From contig JAYWHJ010000326.1 of NCBI GenBank assembly GCA_043777795.1, forward strand, positions 1-17,663: DNA of 17,663 bases, in the 5' to 3' direction. Below, in pieces: positions 1 through 8,366 of the stretch. Position numbers and translations under genes: made by a program. The notes beneath the pieces are model-generated. The model ran no database searches and had not been told where the DNA came from. It saw nothing but the letters and a program-made list of their open reading frames with translations. Every line of letters begins with the position of its first letter. Within the stretch, counting starts at the first letter, position 1. Origin of the DNA: JAAFIP01 sp043777795 (lineage in GTDB: Bacteria; Pseudomonadota; Gammaproteobacteria; Burkholderiales; Burkholderiaceae_C).

Positions 1-557
1 GACGGTGACCACGAGCCTACCTGTGCAGGCCCGCGCAGCAGCAACGGAATGCTTTGCCCCAGCGCAAAGCCCAGAGTCCGCGTCGATTTTTGCGCAGTGG
101 CCCGTTGATGAACGCCCAGCGCCACATTGAGCCATCCCGCCTCGCGGCCAAAGGGTTTGACCGTGCCGTTCTCCAGCAAATTTTGCGCGTCAAAGTGAGA
201 GCGCTCGCGGTAGGGCGAGGCCACGGCTTGCAGCACGGCCAGCTCGCGCAGAGCGTACAGCTTGTGCATCTCAACCAGCGCGGGGTTCAGTCCAAAATGA
301 CCGTCCAGATCCAGTGCGCCACCCGCTGTACCGGGCGGGGCAATGGCCAATGCTTGGCGGCGCTTGGCATACTGGGGGTCGCCGTGCGGGGGTACGGCGG
401 ACAAGCCGTCCATGCCGCCGCGCAGAAAAATAAACACCAGCCGCCGTTCGCTGGTTTGCTGCAAGGCTGAGCTTGCTGCGAAGCTGAGTTGGGGCAGGCC
501 CAAGAGTGCGGTTGCAGCACCTAGAACATTCAGGGCATTGCGTCGTGTGGTGTGCAT
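1..557 (-). CDS. DUF1501 family exported protein (3' end cut by window edge)
   Basis: About 185 residues of the N-terminal part are present and the C-terminus lies beyond base 1. The protein opens with MHTTRRNALNVLGAATALLG, a twin-arginine-like signal followed by a hydrophobic stretch and an AxA-type cleavage region, so export by Tat to the periplasm is likely. The motif VFIFLRGGMDGLSAVPPHGD (about residues 41-60) and the later SHFDAQNLLENG are typical of the DUF1501 (sulfatase-like) family. The start at 557 is supported by GGAG six bases upstream and lies two bases after the stop of the DUF1800 gene, so the two are almost certainly co-transcribed and translationally coupled. DUF1800 and DUF1501 proteins are commonly encoded as neighbours; their biochemical role is poorly defined. 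Identity is clear; function is unknown. Confidence 0.88.
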   Translation of the reverse strand, partial: MHTTRRNALNVLGAATALLGLPQLSFAASSALQQTSERRLVFIFLRGGMDGLSAVPPHGDPQYAKRRQALAIAPPGTAGGALDLDGHFGLNPALVEMHKLYALRELAVLQAVASPYRERSHFDAQNLLENGTVKPFGREAGWLNVALGVHQRATAQKSTRTLGFALGQSIPLLLRGPAQVGSWSP

Positions 558-559
558 AG

Positions 560-1963
560 TTATCTCCGTTGAAATTCTGGACTTGCTAGCCAAAGTGCCA
601 GGCCCTGCTGAGCGCTTTCTGCGCGGGCAATGGCTTGGCGTGTGTCCACGCCAAGCGCAGCACCATAGCTTGCCAAGGCCAGTTGTTCGGGTTCCACCCG
701 CGAGCCCAGGCGAGCGGCCACAATGCCCGCCCACTCGATGCGTTTCCACAGGGCATCCCCGCCAGACCAAGCCGCGGCGATGTCTGGCCAGCCCTGGGGT
801 GAGGGCGCGAAAAATGGCCTGTGCCCCATGCCTCGCAGCGTCGAGTAAAGCACCTGCGTGTTGGTTGCACGCAAAGCAGGTACCGCCCGAATGCATGACA
901 CCACATATTCCATTGGGGACTTGAGCTTGGCCAATGGACGCTCCCAGCACTCAGGGCAGGCCAATAATGCGTCATGCACGGTGGGTAGGTGACCGTCTGA
1001 TTCTCGAAATGCACTTGCGATACGAGCGACCGCCGCGGGAGGTGGATCGTCGGCGATGAAATGGCGGGCCAGCTTGGTCGCAATATGGGTAGCGGTGGCA
1101 GGGCTGGCGGCCAGGTCGCGCAGGACCGCATCGCCCTGTGCTTTGCCTTCCTGGGCGTAGGTTTTTCCCATCATCACTTTGGTGCCTGGCGAATGCCGGT
1201 CAGGGTCAAATTGAAAGCCTGAGGTGTTAGGTGCAAGATCGAACATCGTGGGCCTGGCCGTCCAGCCTGTAATCACCCGCGCAAACTCGGTGACGTCGGC
1301 TTGCTGGTAGCCACCATTCACACCCAGGGTGTGCAGCTCTAAAATCTCACGCGCCAAGTTTTCGTTGAGATCGACCGGCGTTGGAAACGCGGCACTCGAC
1401 GCACTGCGCAAGCCCTGTCCTGTCCAGCCTTTGCGAACCGACAAGTGATTGTCAAGGTACATGAGCATCGCCGGGTGTTGGCTTGATGCGAGCAGCATGT
1501 CGACAAAACGGCCATTGACATGCGGACGGATCGCCTCGCGCTCAAAGCTGCCCACCAGCGCGAATACCAGCGCTTTTTCTGCCGATACCGCAAAATGGTT
1601 CGACCAAAACCACACCAGCCGCTCATGAAAAGGGGCTGGTGTGGATCCTGCTACCGCTAGCCGGGCAGCGAATTCGTCGAGCATGATGGGCCCCATCTGC
1701 TCCCGAAACGTGGACTCTATCGTGCGCGGGGCGCTTGGGCTTTCCATCGCCGAGCCCGCCTTGCCAAGACTGGCAATCCAGCGCGGATACGCCTTCAGCG
1801 CCTCACTGGAGTGTGCCAGCTTGTTGAACGCTGGGTAAATGGGCGGGGGCGTGGTAATCTGCTTGCGCAGCCATGCCACTGGGTCGCTGCCCACTGCGGC
1901 CAAGTCATCGGGTGTGGCGCCCAGGCCAAAACGGTTCAGGGCAATGGTAGTTTGGATGGTCAT
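560..1963 (-). CDS. DUF1800 domain-containing protein
   Basis: 467 residues, complete. The start (MTIQTTIALNRFGLGAT) coincides with the conserved beginning of DUF1800 proteins, ALNRFGxGAT, so no earlier start is expected. Further family hallmarks are LVWFWSNHFAVSAEK (about residue 116), HPAMLMYLDNHLS, DLNENLAREILELHTLGVNGGY, EFARVITGWT, and a C-terminal SPEFQRR. No signal peptide is visible at this start. It is first in a two-gene unit with the DUF1501 gene. A candidate ECF-type promoter lies directly upstream; the predicted transcription start leaves only about five bases before ATG and I see no Shine-Dalgarno sequence, so the mRNA may be leaderless. The family's catalytic activity is not established. 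The placement beside an ECF sigma operon with a matching promoter suggests envelope-stress or metal-linked control. Confidence 0.9.
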   Translation of the reverse strand: MTIQTTIALNRFGLGATPDDLAAVGSDPVAWLRKQITTPPPIYPAFNKLAHSSEALKAYPRWIASLGKAGSAMESPSAPRTIESTFREQMGPIMLDEFAARLAVAGSTPAPFHERLVWFWSNHFAVSAEKALVFALVGSFEREAIRPHVNGRFVDMLLASSQHPAMLMYLDNHLSVRKGWTGQGLRSASSAAFPTPVDLNENLAREILELHTLGVNGGYQQADVTEFARVITGWTARPTMFDLAPNTSGFQFDPDRHSPGTKVMMGKTYAQEGKAQGDAVLRDLAASPATATHIATKLARHFIADDPPPAAVARIASAFRESDGHLPTVHDALLACPECWERPLAKLKSPMEYVVSCIRAVPALRATNTQVLYSTLRGMGHRPFFAPSPQGWPDIAAAWSGGDALWKRIEWAGIVAARLGSRVEPEQLALASYGAALGVDTRQAIARAESAQQGLALWLASPEFQRR

Positions 1964-1974
1964 ATGCGCTATTG

Positions 1975-1999
1975 AACGTTCATGTTGGCAGATTCCTTC
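1975..1999 (-). promoter_or_regulatory. candidate ECF-sigma promoter for the DUF1800/DUF1501 unit
   Basis: Read on the minus strand, GAAGGAATCTG is followed by 11 bases and CGTT; measured from GAAGG the spacer to CGTT is 16 bases, a normal ECF -35/-10 distance. The same layout occurs on the plus strand at 2033-2057. The -10 type CGTT and a purine-rich GGAA-containing -35 are usual for ECF sigma factors. That the neighbouring sigma factor recognises it is inference. Confidence 0.55.
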
Positions 2000-2032
2000 T
2001 GCGATCCATCAATAAGATAAAAAAATGTGACC

Positions 2033-2057
2033 GAAGGAATTTGATCCGGCGTGCGTT
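2033..2057 (+). promoter_or_regulatory. candidate autoregulatory ECF-sigma promoter for the sigma operon
   Basis: GAAGGAATTTG, 11 bases, then CGTT: the same composite element as on the opposite strand at 1975-1999, sharing 10 of 11 bases in the -35 block and an identical CGTT at identical spacing. Predicted transcription start is near 2064-2066, some 18 bases before the TTG proposed as sigma-factor start. ECF factors commonly drive their own operon, which fits. Confidence 0.55.
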
Positions 2058-2082
2058 AAATAGTTGTTGAGCTCTCACAAAA

Positions 2083-2709
2083 TTGAACCCGTACCCGCCA
2101 TTGCAAACCACCCCGACACCTGCGGATTCTGCCCAAGCGCAGTTGGACGAGGCGCTCGACCACGCGTTGATGGCGGCCGTGTGCACGCGCGACAGCCGCG
2201 CTTTTGCCCGCTTGGCACAGCGCCATGCGGGCTGGGCGTTGGGATTTACAGAACGCATGTTGGGATCAAAGCACGAGGCAGAAGATGTGGTGCAAACCGC
2301 TTTCCTGCGAGTATGGCAGGGTGCAGCCAAGTGGGAGCCAAGCGCCAAATTCAGCACCTGGCTGTACCGAATTTTGTACAACCTGTGCATGGACCAGTTT
2401 CGTGCGCGCGGCAGGGCTGCGGCCCAACCGTTGGACGATGGGGTTGCCGACACCCTGGCCGATGCTGCGCCTAGCAGCGAGGAGCAGTTATCGGGGCACC
2501 AGCGCGACGCGCAGGTGCGCGCGGCGCTGGCCAGCCTGCCGGCCAGCCAGCGTGATGCCATGGTGTTGCGTTATTACGAAGAGCTGCCCCAAGCGGAGGC
2601 GGCCGCATTGATGGGGGTGAGCGAGGGCGCATTGGAGTCGCTGCTCTCACGTGCCCGTGCCACGCTGCGAAAAACGCTGCGAGACAAGCTAAGAGAAGAC
2701 TTGCATTAA
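2083..2709 (+). CDS. ECF-family RNA polymerase sigma factor
   Basis: 208 residues from a TTG start. Sigma region 2 spans roughly residues 28-109, with the core-binding/-10 recognition signature EAEDVVQTAFLRVW and the FSTWLYRILYNLCMDQFR helix. Region 4 (about 145-202) carries LPASQRDAMVLRYYEELPQAEAAALMGVSEGALESLLSRARATLR as a helix-turn-helix block for -35 binding. The linker is acidic and variable, and no C-terminal extension is present. The start is uncertain: an in-frame stop at 2068-2070 limits it, so TTG 2083, TTG 2101 or ATG 2170 are the options; 2083 or 2101 keep the usual length before region 2. A candidate own-promoter lies just upstream. It is followed ten bases later by a putative anti-sigma gene and a periplasmic sensor-like gene, an arrangement reminiscent of Cnr-type metal-responsive ECF systems. 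Confidence 0.9.
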   Translation: MNPYPPLQTTPTPADSAQAQLDEALDHALMAAVCTRDSRAFARLAQRHAGWALGFTERMLGSKHEAEDVVQTAFLRVWQGAAKWEPSAKFSTWLYRILYNLCMDQFRARGRAAAQPLDDGVADTLADAAPSSEEQLSGHQRDAQVRAALASLPASQRDAMVLRYYEELPQAEAAALMGVSEGALESLLSRARATLRKTLRDKLREDLH

Positions 2710-2719
2710 AGGACTGTCT

Positions 2720-3112
2720 ATGAACTTCAACCGATTTACACAATGCTGCGCAGCCTACGGTGCAGCGCGTCGGCGCTGGCCAGAGGCCGAGCGCTGGCTG
2801 TTCGACCACTTTGCCCGCACCATGGAGGGTGCCGTGCTACTTGCTGAGGTCGAACGCACCGATCGGTTTTTGGATGCGCTTGCACCAGCCGAGCCCCATC
2901 CGCGCTTTACCCGCGACTTGGTGAGGCTTACCAAGCCTGCATGGCGCCGGTTTGGTGCGCCAGTGGCCGCCTTGGCAGCCAGTGGCCTTTTGGGATGCGT
3001 GGTGGGATTTGTACAGATACAAGCCCAGACGCAGGCGCAGGTCACTGTCGACACCCAGCTGGCTGCACGATGGCTCTTCGGGCTACAAAGCCTGCAGGAG
3101 GTGGGGCTGTGA
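2720..3112 (+). CDS. small one-helix membrane protein, putative anti-sigma factor
   Basis: 130 residues with AAGGA upstream of ATG. Residues 1-76 form a charged, probably cytoplasmic part containing the pattern RRRWPEAERWLFDHFAR and an acidic/hydrophobic stretch EVERTDRFLDALAPAEPHPRF; residues about 78-99 are one hydrophobic helix (FGAPVAALAASGLLGCVVGF), and the last 30 residues would be periplasmic. It lies between an ECF sigma gene and a membrane-anchored periplasmic protein, and its stop overlaps the next start by one base (TGATG). Small single-helix proteins in this position often bind and hold the sigma factor, so an anti-sigma role is inferred from context and topology. There is no zinc-binding HxxxCxxC motif, so it is not a ZAS-type anti-sigma factor. 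Family not recognised with certainty. Confidence 0.72.
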   Translation: MNFNRFTQCCAAYGAARRRWPEAERWLFDHFARTMEGAVLLAEVERTDRFLDALAPAEPHPRFTRDLVRLTKPAWRRFGAPVAALAASGLLGCVVGFVQIQAQTQAQVTVDTQLAARWLFGLQSLQEVGL

Positions 3113-3579
3113 TGGGCTTACTGCGCGATACGCGCGTTCGCTGCTTAGTCGCGCTCTTGTTTGTCTCGCTGGCGGGCAATCTGTTTCTCGGGGGCATCTT
3201 GGCGGGGCGCAGCACCGGCCAAGTGCCTGCTGAGTCTCAGACCCGACGCAGTATCCAGGCCATGCTGGCCCCACTGCCAGATGCCGAGCGTGAACTGGTA
3301 CGCAGAGAGATTGCTGTAGTGATGCCCAAGGTGCGCGAGCACTTTGATGCCCTGCAGCGCGCGCGTGCGGCGCTGGCAGCAGACATGGTCAAACCACAGA
3401 CCGACAGCGCAGCGCTGGAACGCGCTTTCGCCGATGTGCAGACGCATACCTCCGCCATCGGTGCGCAGCTGCAGCAAGCCATCGCGCGTGCCTTGCCGCG
3501 GTTGACCCAGGCGCAGCGCCAATCCATGGTGCAGGCCCTTGCGCGGCGTGACAGCTCGGGCGCGTTACCGCTGCCGTAA
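3112..3579 (+). CDS. membrane-anchored periplasmic sensor-like protein (heavy-metal sensor / Metal_resist-type)
   Basis: 155 residues. The start ATG 3112 is chosen because AGGAGGT sits nine bases upstream and the codon overlaps the previous stop; the frame is open further upstream but lacks support. Residues about 11-31 form an N-terminal membrane helix (CLVALLFVSLAGNLFLGGIL), followed by an all-helical periplasmic domain with LPDAERELVRREIAV, heptad-like helices to about 140 and LPRLTQAQRQSMVQAL near the end. This matches the CnrX/CpxP-like hairpin fold of periplasmic heavy-metal sensors, in which metal or misfolding releases an ECF sigma through its anti-sigma. Only two histidines fall in the periplasmic domain (EHFDAL, QTHTSA), so the metal ligands of CnrX are not obviously kept and the true signal could be something other than Ni/Co. 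Confidence 0.75.
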   Translation: MGLLRDTRVRCLVALLFVSLAGNLFLGGILAGRSTGQVPAESQTRRSIQAMLAPLPDAERELVRREIAVVMPKVREHFDALQRARAALAADMVKPQTDSAALERAFADVQTHTSAIGAQLQQAIARALPRLTQAQRQSMVQALARRDSSGALPLP

Positions 3580-3587
3580 AGCGCACC

Positions 3588-4304
3588 TCACCGTGTTTTG
3601 AAACTGCGCGAAACCCCGTAGCCCACCGCCGCCCCCACACACTGCGCCGCCACAAAGCCCAGCGCGCTCGCGGGTGCGATGCCTGCAAAGCTGTCGCTGA
3701 GCATGCGGCCCAGCACGGCGGCCGGGTTGGCAAACGAGGTGCTGGCGGTAAACCAATAGGCTGCGCCGATGTAGCACGCTACCAGGGCGCTGGCTTTGGC
3801 GTTCACCCCTGCAGCGCCTGAGCGGGCGATGACGAAAATCAAACCAGCGGTGGCCATGGCCTCGGCAATCCATTGCCCCCAGCCCACAAACTGCCCCGCA
3901 GCATCCAAGCCGCCGCGCAGCTTGGCGCTGGTTTGCAGGATGGGCATGTCAAACATGGCATGCGCCAGCCAGGCACCCAGTACGGCACCCAGTAATTGGG
4001 CTACTATAAATACAATAGCTGCTAGCGCGATATTTTGCTGCGATAGAGGCTGATTTCGTATAAAAATCAGCGTCACCAGCGGGTTAAAGTGCGCCCCGCT
4101 GATAGGGCCCAGCACTTCAATCAACACAAACAGTGCAAACACCGTAGCCAACGTATTGGCCAGCAGCGCCACGCCGAGGTTGCCGCCGCTCAAGCGCTCG
4201 GCCATGATGCCCGAGCCAATCACTGCGCACAGCAGCATGGCCGTGCCCAGGCATTCGGCGAGGGCTTTTTGCGCCAAGCTGGCGCTGGGTACTGCGCCGC
4301 TCAT
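3588..4304 (-). CDS. aquaporin / aquaglyceroporin (MIP family), arsenic-operon type
   Basis: 238 residues with six predicted membrane helices. The two half-helix loops of MIP channels are visible: GAHFNPLVT (residues 70-78; NPL replaces the usual NPA) and FANPAAVLGR (191-200), the second with the selectivity-filter Arg. It is last in the arsR-arsI-arsC unit, with its ATG overlapping the stop of the mini-ArsC ORF (ATGA). Related MIP genes in ars operons, such as aqpS of Sinorhizobium meliloti, let arsenite made by ArsC flow out down its gradient; that role is inferred here since no ArsB/Acr3 pump is seen nearby. Residues 85-101, at the start of the third helix, are encoded by a copy of a dispersed repeat that elsewhere is intergenic, yet the frame stays open. 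It ends nine bases from the convergent sensor-like gene. Confidence 0.85.
   Translation of the reverse strand: MSGAVPSASLAQKALAECLGTAMLLCAVIGSGIMAERLSGGNLGVALLANTLATVFALFVLIEVLGPISGAHFNPLVTLIFIRNQPLSQQNIALAAIVFIVAQLLGAVLGAWLAHAMFDMPILQTSAKLRGGLDAAGQFVGWGQWIAEAMATAGLIFVIARSGAAGVNAKASALVACYIGAAYWFTASTSFANPAAVLGRMLSDSFAGIAPASALGFVAAQCVGAAVGYGVSRSFKTR
4003..4050 (+). repeat. dispersed repeat copy 1, inside the aquaporin gene
   Basis: Core ATAGCTGCTAGCGC preceded by ACTATAAATACA and followed by GATATTTTGCTGCGATAGAGGC. It aligns over its whole length with five other copies in this window (4961-5011, 8565-8611, 9591-9640, 9765-9811, 10339-10380). This is the only copy lying within a protein-coding gene. 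Confidence 0.75.
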
Positions 4305-4429
4305 TGCATTAGGGTGGTAGCGGCGTTGTCACACACGGTGATGATCAGGTCCATGCGCGGCGCCTCGGCCAAAATGCTGCGCGCCCGGTTGTGGGTGCAT
4401 AAAAAGAGAAGGTTGACTTGGGAGTTCAT
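4301..4429 (-). pseudogene. mini-ArsC: 42-codon arsenate reductase remnant
   Basis: An open 42-residue ORF. It begins MNSQVNLLFLCTHNRARSIL, which matches the ArsC P-loop (Cys-X5-Arg, C11-R17), then jumps in frame from AEA to PRMDLIITVCDNAA, the segment around the second redox cysteine. Compared with the full ArsC next door, 56 residues (24-79) are missing and everything after the second Cys is replaced by TTLMQ. The two halves differ clearly from the neighbouring arsC at DNA level, so it derives from an older or separately acquired arsC. GAGAA precedes the ATG, only eight bases separate it from the arsC stop, and its TGA overlaps the aquaporin ATG. It cannot fold as an ArsC enzyme; it may now act only as a coupling leader for the aquaporin. 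Confidence 0.75.
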
Positions 4430-4437
4430 CGCGGTTC

Positions 4438-4935
4438 TCATGCGTGCGCCAACGCCCGCGCGCTGGACTGCAGCGCCAGGGTTTGAAGCTTTTCCGGTGG
4501 CAGGCTGACGAGTAATTCGATACGCCGCTTCACGGCCAAGAGTGTTTGGTGAAAGGCGGCCAGTTTATCTGCATCGGGGGCATCACCTGCACTCGGATCA
4601 GAGTAGCTCCAGTGGGCCGTAGCCGGTTGCCCAGGCCAGAAGGGGCAAACTTCACCCGCTGCGTTGTCGCACACAGTGATGATCAGATCCATCTGGGGCG
4701 CATTGGGCACGGCAAAGTCATCCCAGCTTTTGCTGCGCAACCCCTCGGTGGAAATGCCCACCTCACGCAGCACCTGCAAGCCCAGCGGGTTGGGTTGTTG
4801 ATTAGCGCGCGGGCTGCTGCCAGCGGAGTAGCCGTTGAACTTGCCACGCCCCAGGTGGTTGAGCAGTGCCTCGGCCAAGATGCTGCGGGCGGAGTTGTGG
4901 GTACACAGAAAGAGGACGTTGAGTGGAGAAGGCAT
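4438..4935 (-). CDS. arsC: arsenate reductase ArsC, thioredoxin-coupled (LMW phosphatase type)
   Basis: 165 residues. The P-loop LFLCTHNSARS gives the nucleophile Cys11 and Arg17 (C-X5-R); MDLIITVCDNAAGEVCPFWPG supplies Cys89 and Cys97, which correspond to the redox relay pair of the Staphylococcus aureus-type enzyme. It reduces As(V) to As(III) in the cytoplasm, passing the disulfide to thioredoxin. Further typical motifs are SAGSSPR (39-43) and the WSYSDPSAGDAPD region with the catalytic Asp-Pro (about 110). The length is somewhat longer than the ~130-residue minimal enzyme because of a C-terminal helix (residues ~120-165) seen in many proteobacterial forms. It sits third in the ars operon, 88 bases after arsI; that gap is largely filled by a dispersed repeat. 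Confidence 0.93.
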   Translation of the reverse strand: MPSPLNVLFLCTHNSARSILAEALLNHLGRGKFNGYSAGSSPRANQQPNPLGLQVLREVGISTEGLRSKSWDDFAVPNAPQMDLIITVCDNAAGEVCPFWPGQPATAHWSYSDPSAGDAPDADKLAAFHQTLLAVKRRIELLVSLPPEKLQTLALQSSARALAHA

Positions 4936-4960
4936 TGGGTTTGAAGTTTATAGTGCAAAT

Positions 4961-5011
4961 TGTGCCGCTAGCGCAATAAAAAATTGCGGGAGCAGCTATT
5001 GAATGTATAGT
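4961..5011 (-). repeat. dispersed repeat copy 2, between arsI and arsC
   Basis: On the minus strand this reads ACTATACATTC, ATAGCTGCTCCCGC, then AATTTTTTATTGCGCTAGCGGCAC. The arms GCTCCCGCAAT and ATTGCGCTAGC are near inverted repeats and can form a hairpin in the arsI-arsC intergenic mRNA. It could influence the relative expression or stability of the downstream arsC-aquaporin part. Confidence 0.75.
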
Positions 5012-5023
5012 GAATGCTCACCA

Positions 5024-5536
5024 CTAGCAGCAGCTCGCCGTTGCTACACCGGGAGCACCGCAGTTGGAGGGTGTAAGCGCGATGGCCGCGAGAGAAGTGT
5101 TGGATGCCATGTTGGGGCCAGCTGCGGCGCTGCACGCCGTGGTTGGCCGCGCTGCCTTGTCAGTCCCATACGTGGTGGACGCGCCAGTGGTCACAAAGCT
5201 CTCCCATGCAATGCCTTGCGGGTCATGCACCCAGCCTTTTTCGCTTTGCGCGTAGCAGCAAGTGGCCGCGCCTTGGCCCGTGACACTCACACCGGCTTGT
5301 TGCAAGCTGTCGGTCATCTGGTGCAGATCACCTGCACTTTCAACCTGAAAGCCCAAGTGGTCCAGCCCAGCCGCATGGCCTTGGGCCGAGATAGCAAAGT
5401 TAACCCGCGGGTCGTCCAGCATCCACTTGGCGTAGTCGGGCTTTTGCACGCTGGGCGCATGGCCAAACAGGGCGCTGTAGAAGCCCACGGACTGGGCAAT
5501 GTCGTTAACAGAGAGGTGAACGTGAAAGCGTTTCAT
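5024..5536 (-). CDS. arsI: ArsI/CadI-family dioxygenase (carbon-arsenic lyase type)
   Basis: 170 residues; ATG 5536 is chosen over 5563 because AAGGAG lies eight bases upstream and MKRFHVHLSVND is the family's usual start. This is a vicinal-oxygen-chelate fold: the candidate Fe(II) ligands His5, His60 (LDHLGFQV) and Glu112 (AWESF) fit the H5/H62/E115 spacing of the Thermomonospora enzyme, and ATCCYAQSEKGWVHDPQG carries the vicinal pair Cys93-Cys94 that binds trivalent organoarsenicals. ArsI cleaves the C-As bond of methylarsenite to give As(III). An Ala/Ser/Cys-containing tail after residue 120 ends in CC and may bind metal. It lies 48 bases after arsR in the same operon. The released As(III) would leave through the aquaporin. 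CadI-like cadmium induction is an alternative naming. Confidence 0.9.
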   Translation of the reverse strand: MKRFHVHLSVNDIAQSVGFYSALFGHAPSVQKPDYAKWMLDDPRVNFAISAQGHAAGLDHLGFQVESAGDLHQMTDSLQQAGVSVTGQGAATCCYAQSEKGWVHDPQGIAWESFVTTGASTTYGTDKAARPTTACSAAAGPNMASNTSLAAIALTPSNCGAPGVATASCC

Positions 5537-5584
5537 GGCAAAACTCCTTGGTGAATTGAACAAGATTCCTGGGCAGAGCGGGTC

Positions 5585-5944
5585 TCAACAACAGGCAGGC
5601 TCACTGCCCCCCACATCGCAGGCCTGCCCAGCGCAGCAGTGCTCGGTCAGGTAGGCTAGCAAGGTGTTCATTTGGGCGTAATTTGCCCGGTAAATCAGGT
5701 TGCGCCCGCGCTGCTCGGCGCTCACCAAGCCGCTGTGCGACAGCTCTTTGAGATGGAACGACAGCGCGCTGGGCGCAATGTCCAGCAGCGCGGCCAGCGC
5801 ACTGGGCGTGAGCCCATCGCTACCCGCCACCACCAGCGCGCGAAAGCTGCGCAGCCGCTGCGCCTGTGCCAGCGCAGCCAAGGCGCGGATGGCCTCGGTT
5901 TCGGCCAGTTTGGCAGTTTTATTGGGTTTGGATATCGTTTTCAT
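5585..5944 (-). CDS. arsR: ArsR-family transcriptional repressor
   Basis: 119 residues. A winged helix-turn-helix occupies about residues 20-90, with the recognition region LTPSALAALLDIAPSALSFHLKELSHSGLV and the wing RGRNLIYRANY. The As(III)-binding thiolates appear to be C-terminal: HCCAGQAC (Cys103, 104, 109), the proteobacterial arrangement, plus a terminal CC (118-119). Binding of As(III) would release it from DNA and induce the operon it heads. The initiating ATG lies inside the palindromic operator and only seven bases after a good -10 box, which predicts a leaderless transcript; no Shine-Dalgarno sequence is seen. The next in-frame Met is far inside the domain, so this start is hard to avoid. 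Confidence 0.93.
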   Translation of the reverse strand: MKTISKPNKTAKLAETEAIRALAALAQAQRLRSFRALVVAGSDGLTPSALAALLDIAPSALSFHLKELSHSGLVSAEQRGRNLIYRANYAQMNTLLAYLTEHCCAGQACDVGGSEPACC

Positions 5945-5970
5945 AATTCAATCATAGTTGAATTATGAAA
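5939..5970 (-). promoter_or_regulatory. ArsR operator: perfect 13-bp inverted repeat
   Basis: TTTCATAATTCAA and TTGAATTATGAAA are exact reverse complements separated by six bases (TCATAG). The repeat covers the spacer's promoter-proximal half, the -10 box and the arsR start codon, so bound ArsR would block polymerase. Palindromes of this TTGAATTATGAA type are known in front of proteobacterial arsR genes. Confidence 0.85.
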
Positions 5971-5979
5971 GCATGGCAA
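5951..5979 (-). promoter_or_regulatory. sigma-70 promoter of the ars operon
   Basis: On the minus strand, TTGCCA (5979-5974), a 17-base spacer and TATGAT (5956-5951); each hexamer matches the consensus at 5 of 6 positions. TGAATT then separates the -10 from the arsR ATG, so the expected start site falls on or next to the A of the start codon. The operator palindrome overlaps this promoter. Confidence 0.8.
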
Positions 5980-6053
5980 CCCTCCGATGTTTTACCTATG
6001 CGCTGCAGCACCGCCCTGCTTGCCTATCTGCTTAAGTACTGCGCATCCAACGA

Positions 6054-6080
6054 GGCGGCTTGCAACGGATGCAAGCCGCC
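6054..6080 (-). terminator. 11-bp perfect hairpin downstream of katG
   Basis: GGCGGCTTGCA pairs exactly with TGCAAGCCGCC around a five-base loop, 20 bases after the katG stop. There is no T-run on either side, so it is not a textbook intrinsic terminator; it may end katG transcription with Rho or protect the mRNA 3' end. It also separates katG from the ars promoter. Confidence 0.5.
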
Positions 6081-6099
6081 CAGTTCTGCTCTGGTCCTG

Positions 6100-8313
<2,214 letters not shown>

Positions 8314-8366
8314 GGTTTATTCCTTCCAAAAGTGCCCTTGGCGGATAGCTAGGAGACACAGGAGGA

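Noticed and set aside
5537..5563. Longer start for ArsI at 5563
   Set aside because: The family begins at MKRFHVHLS, and AAGGAG is correctly placed only for ATG 5536.
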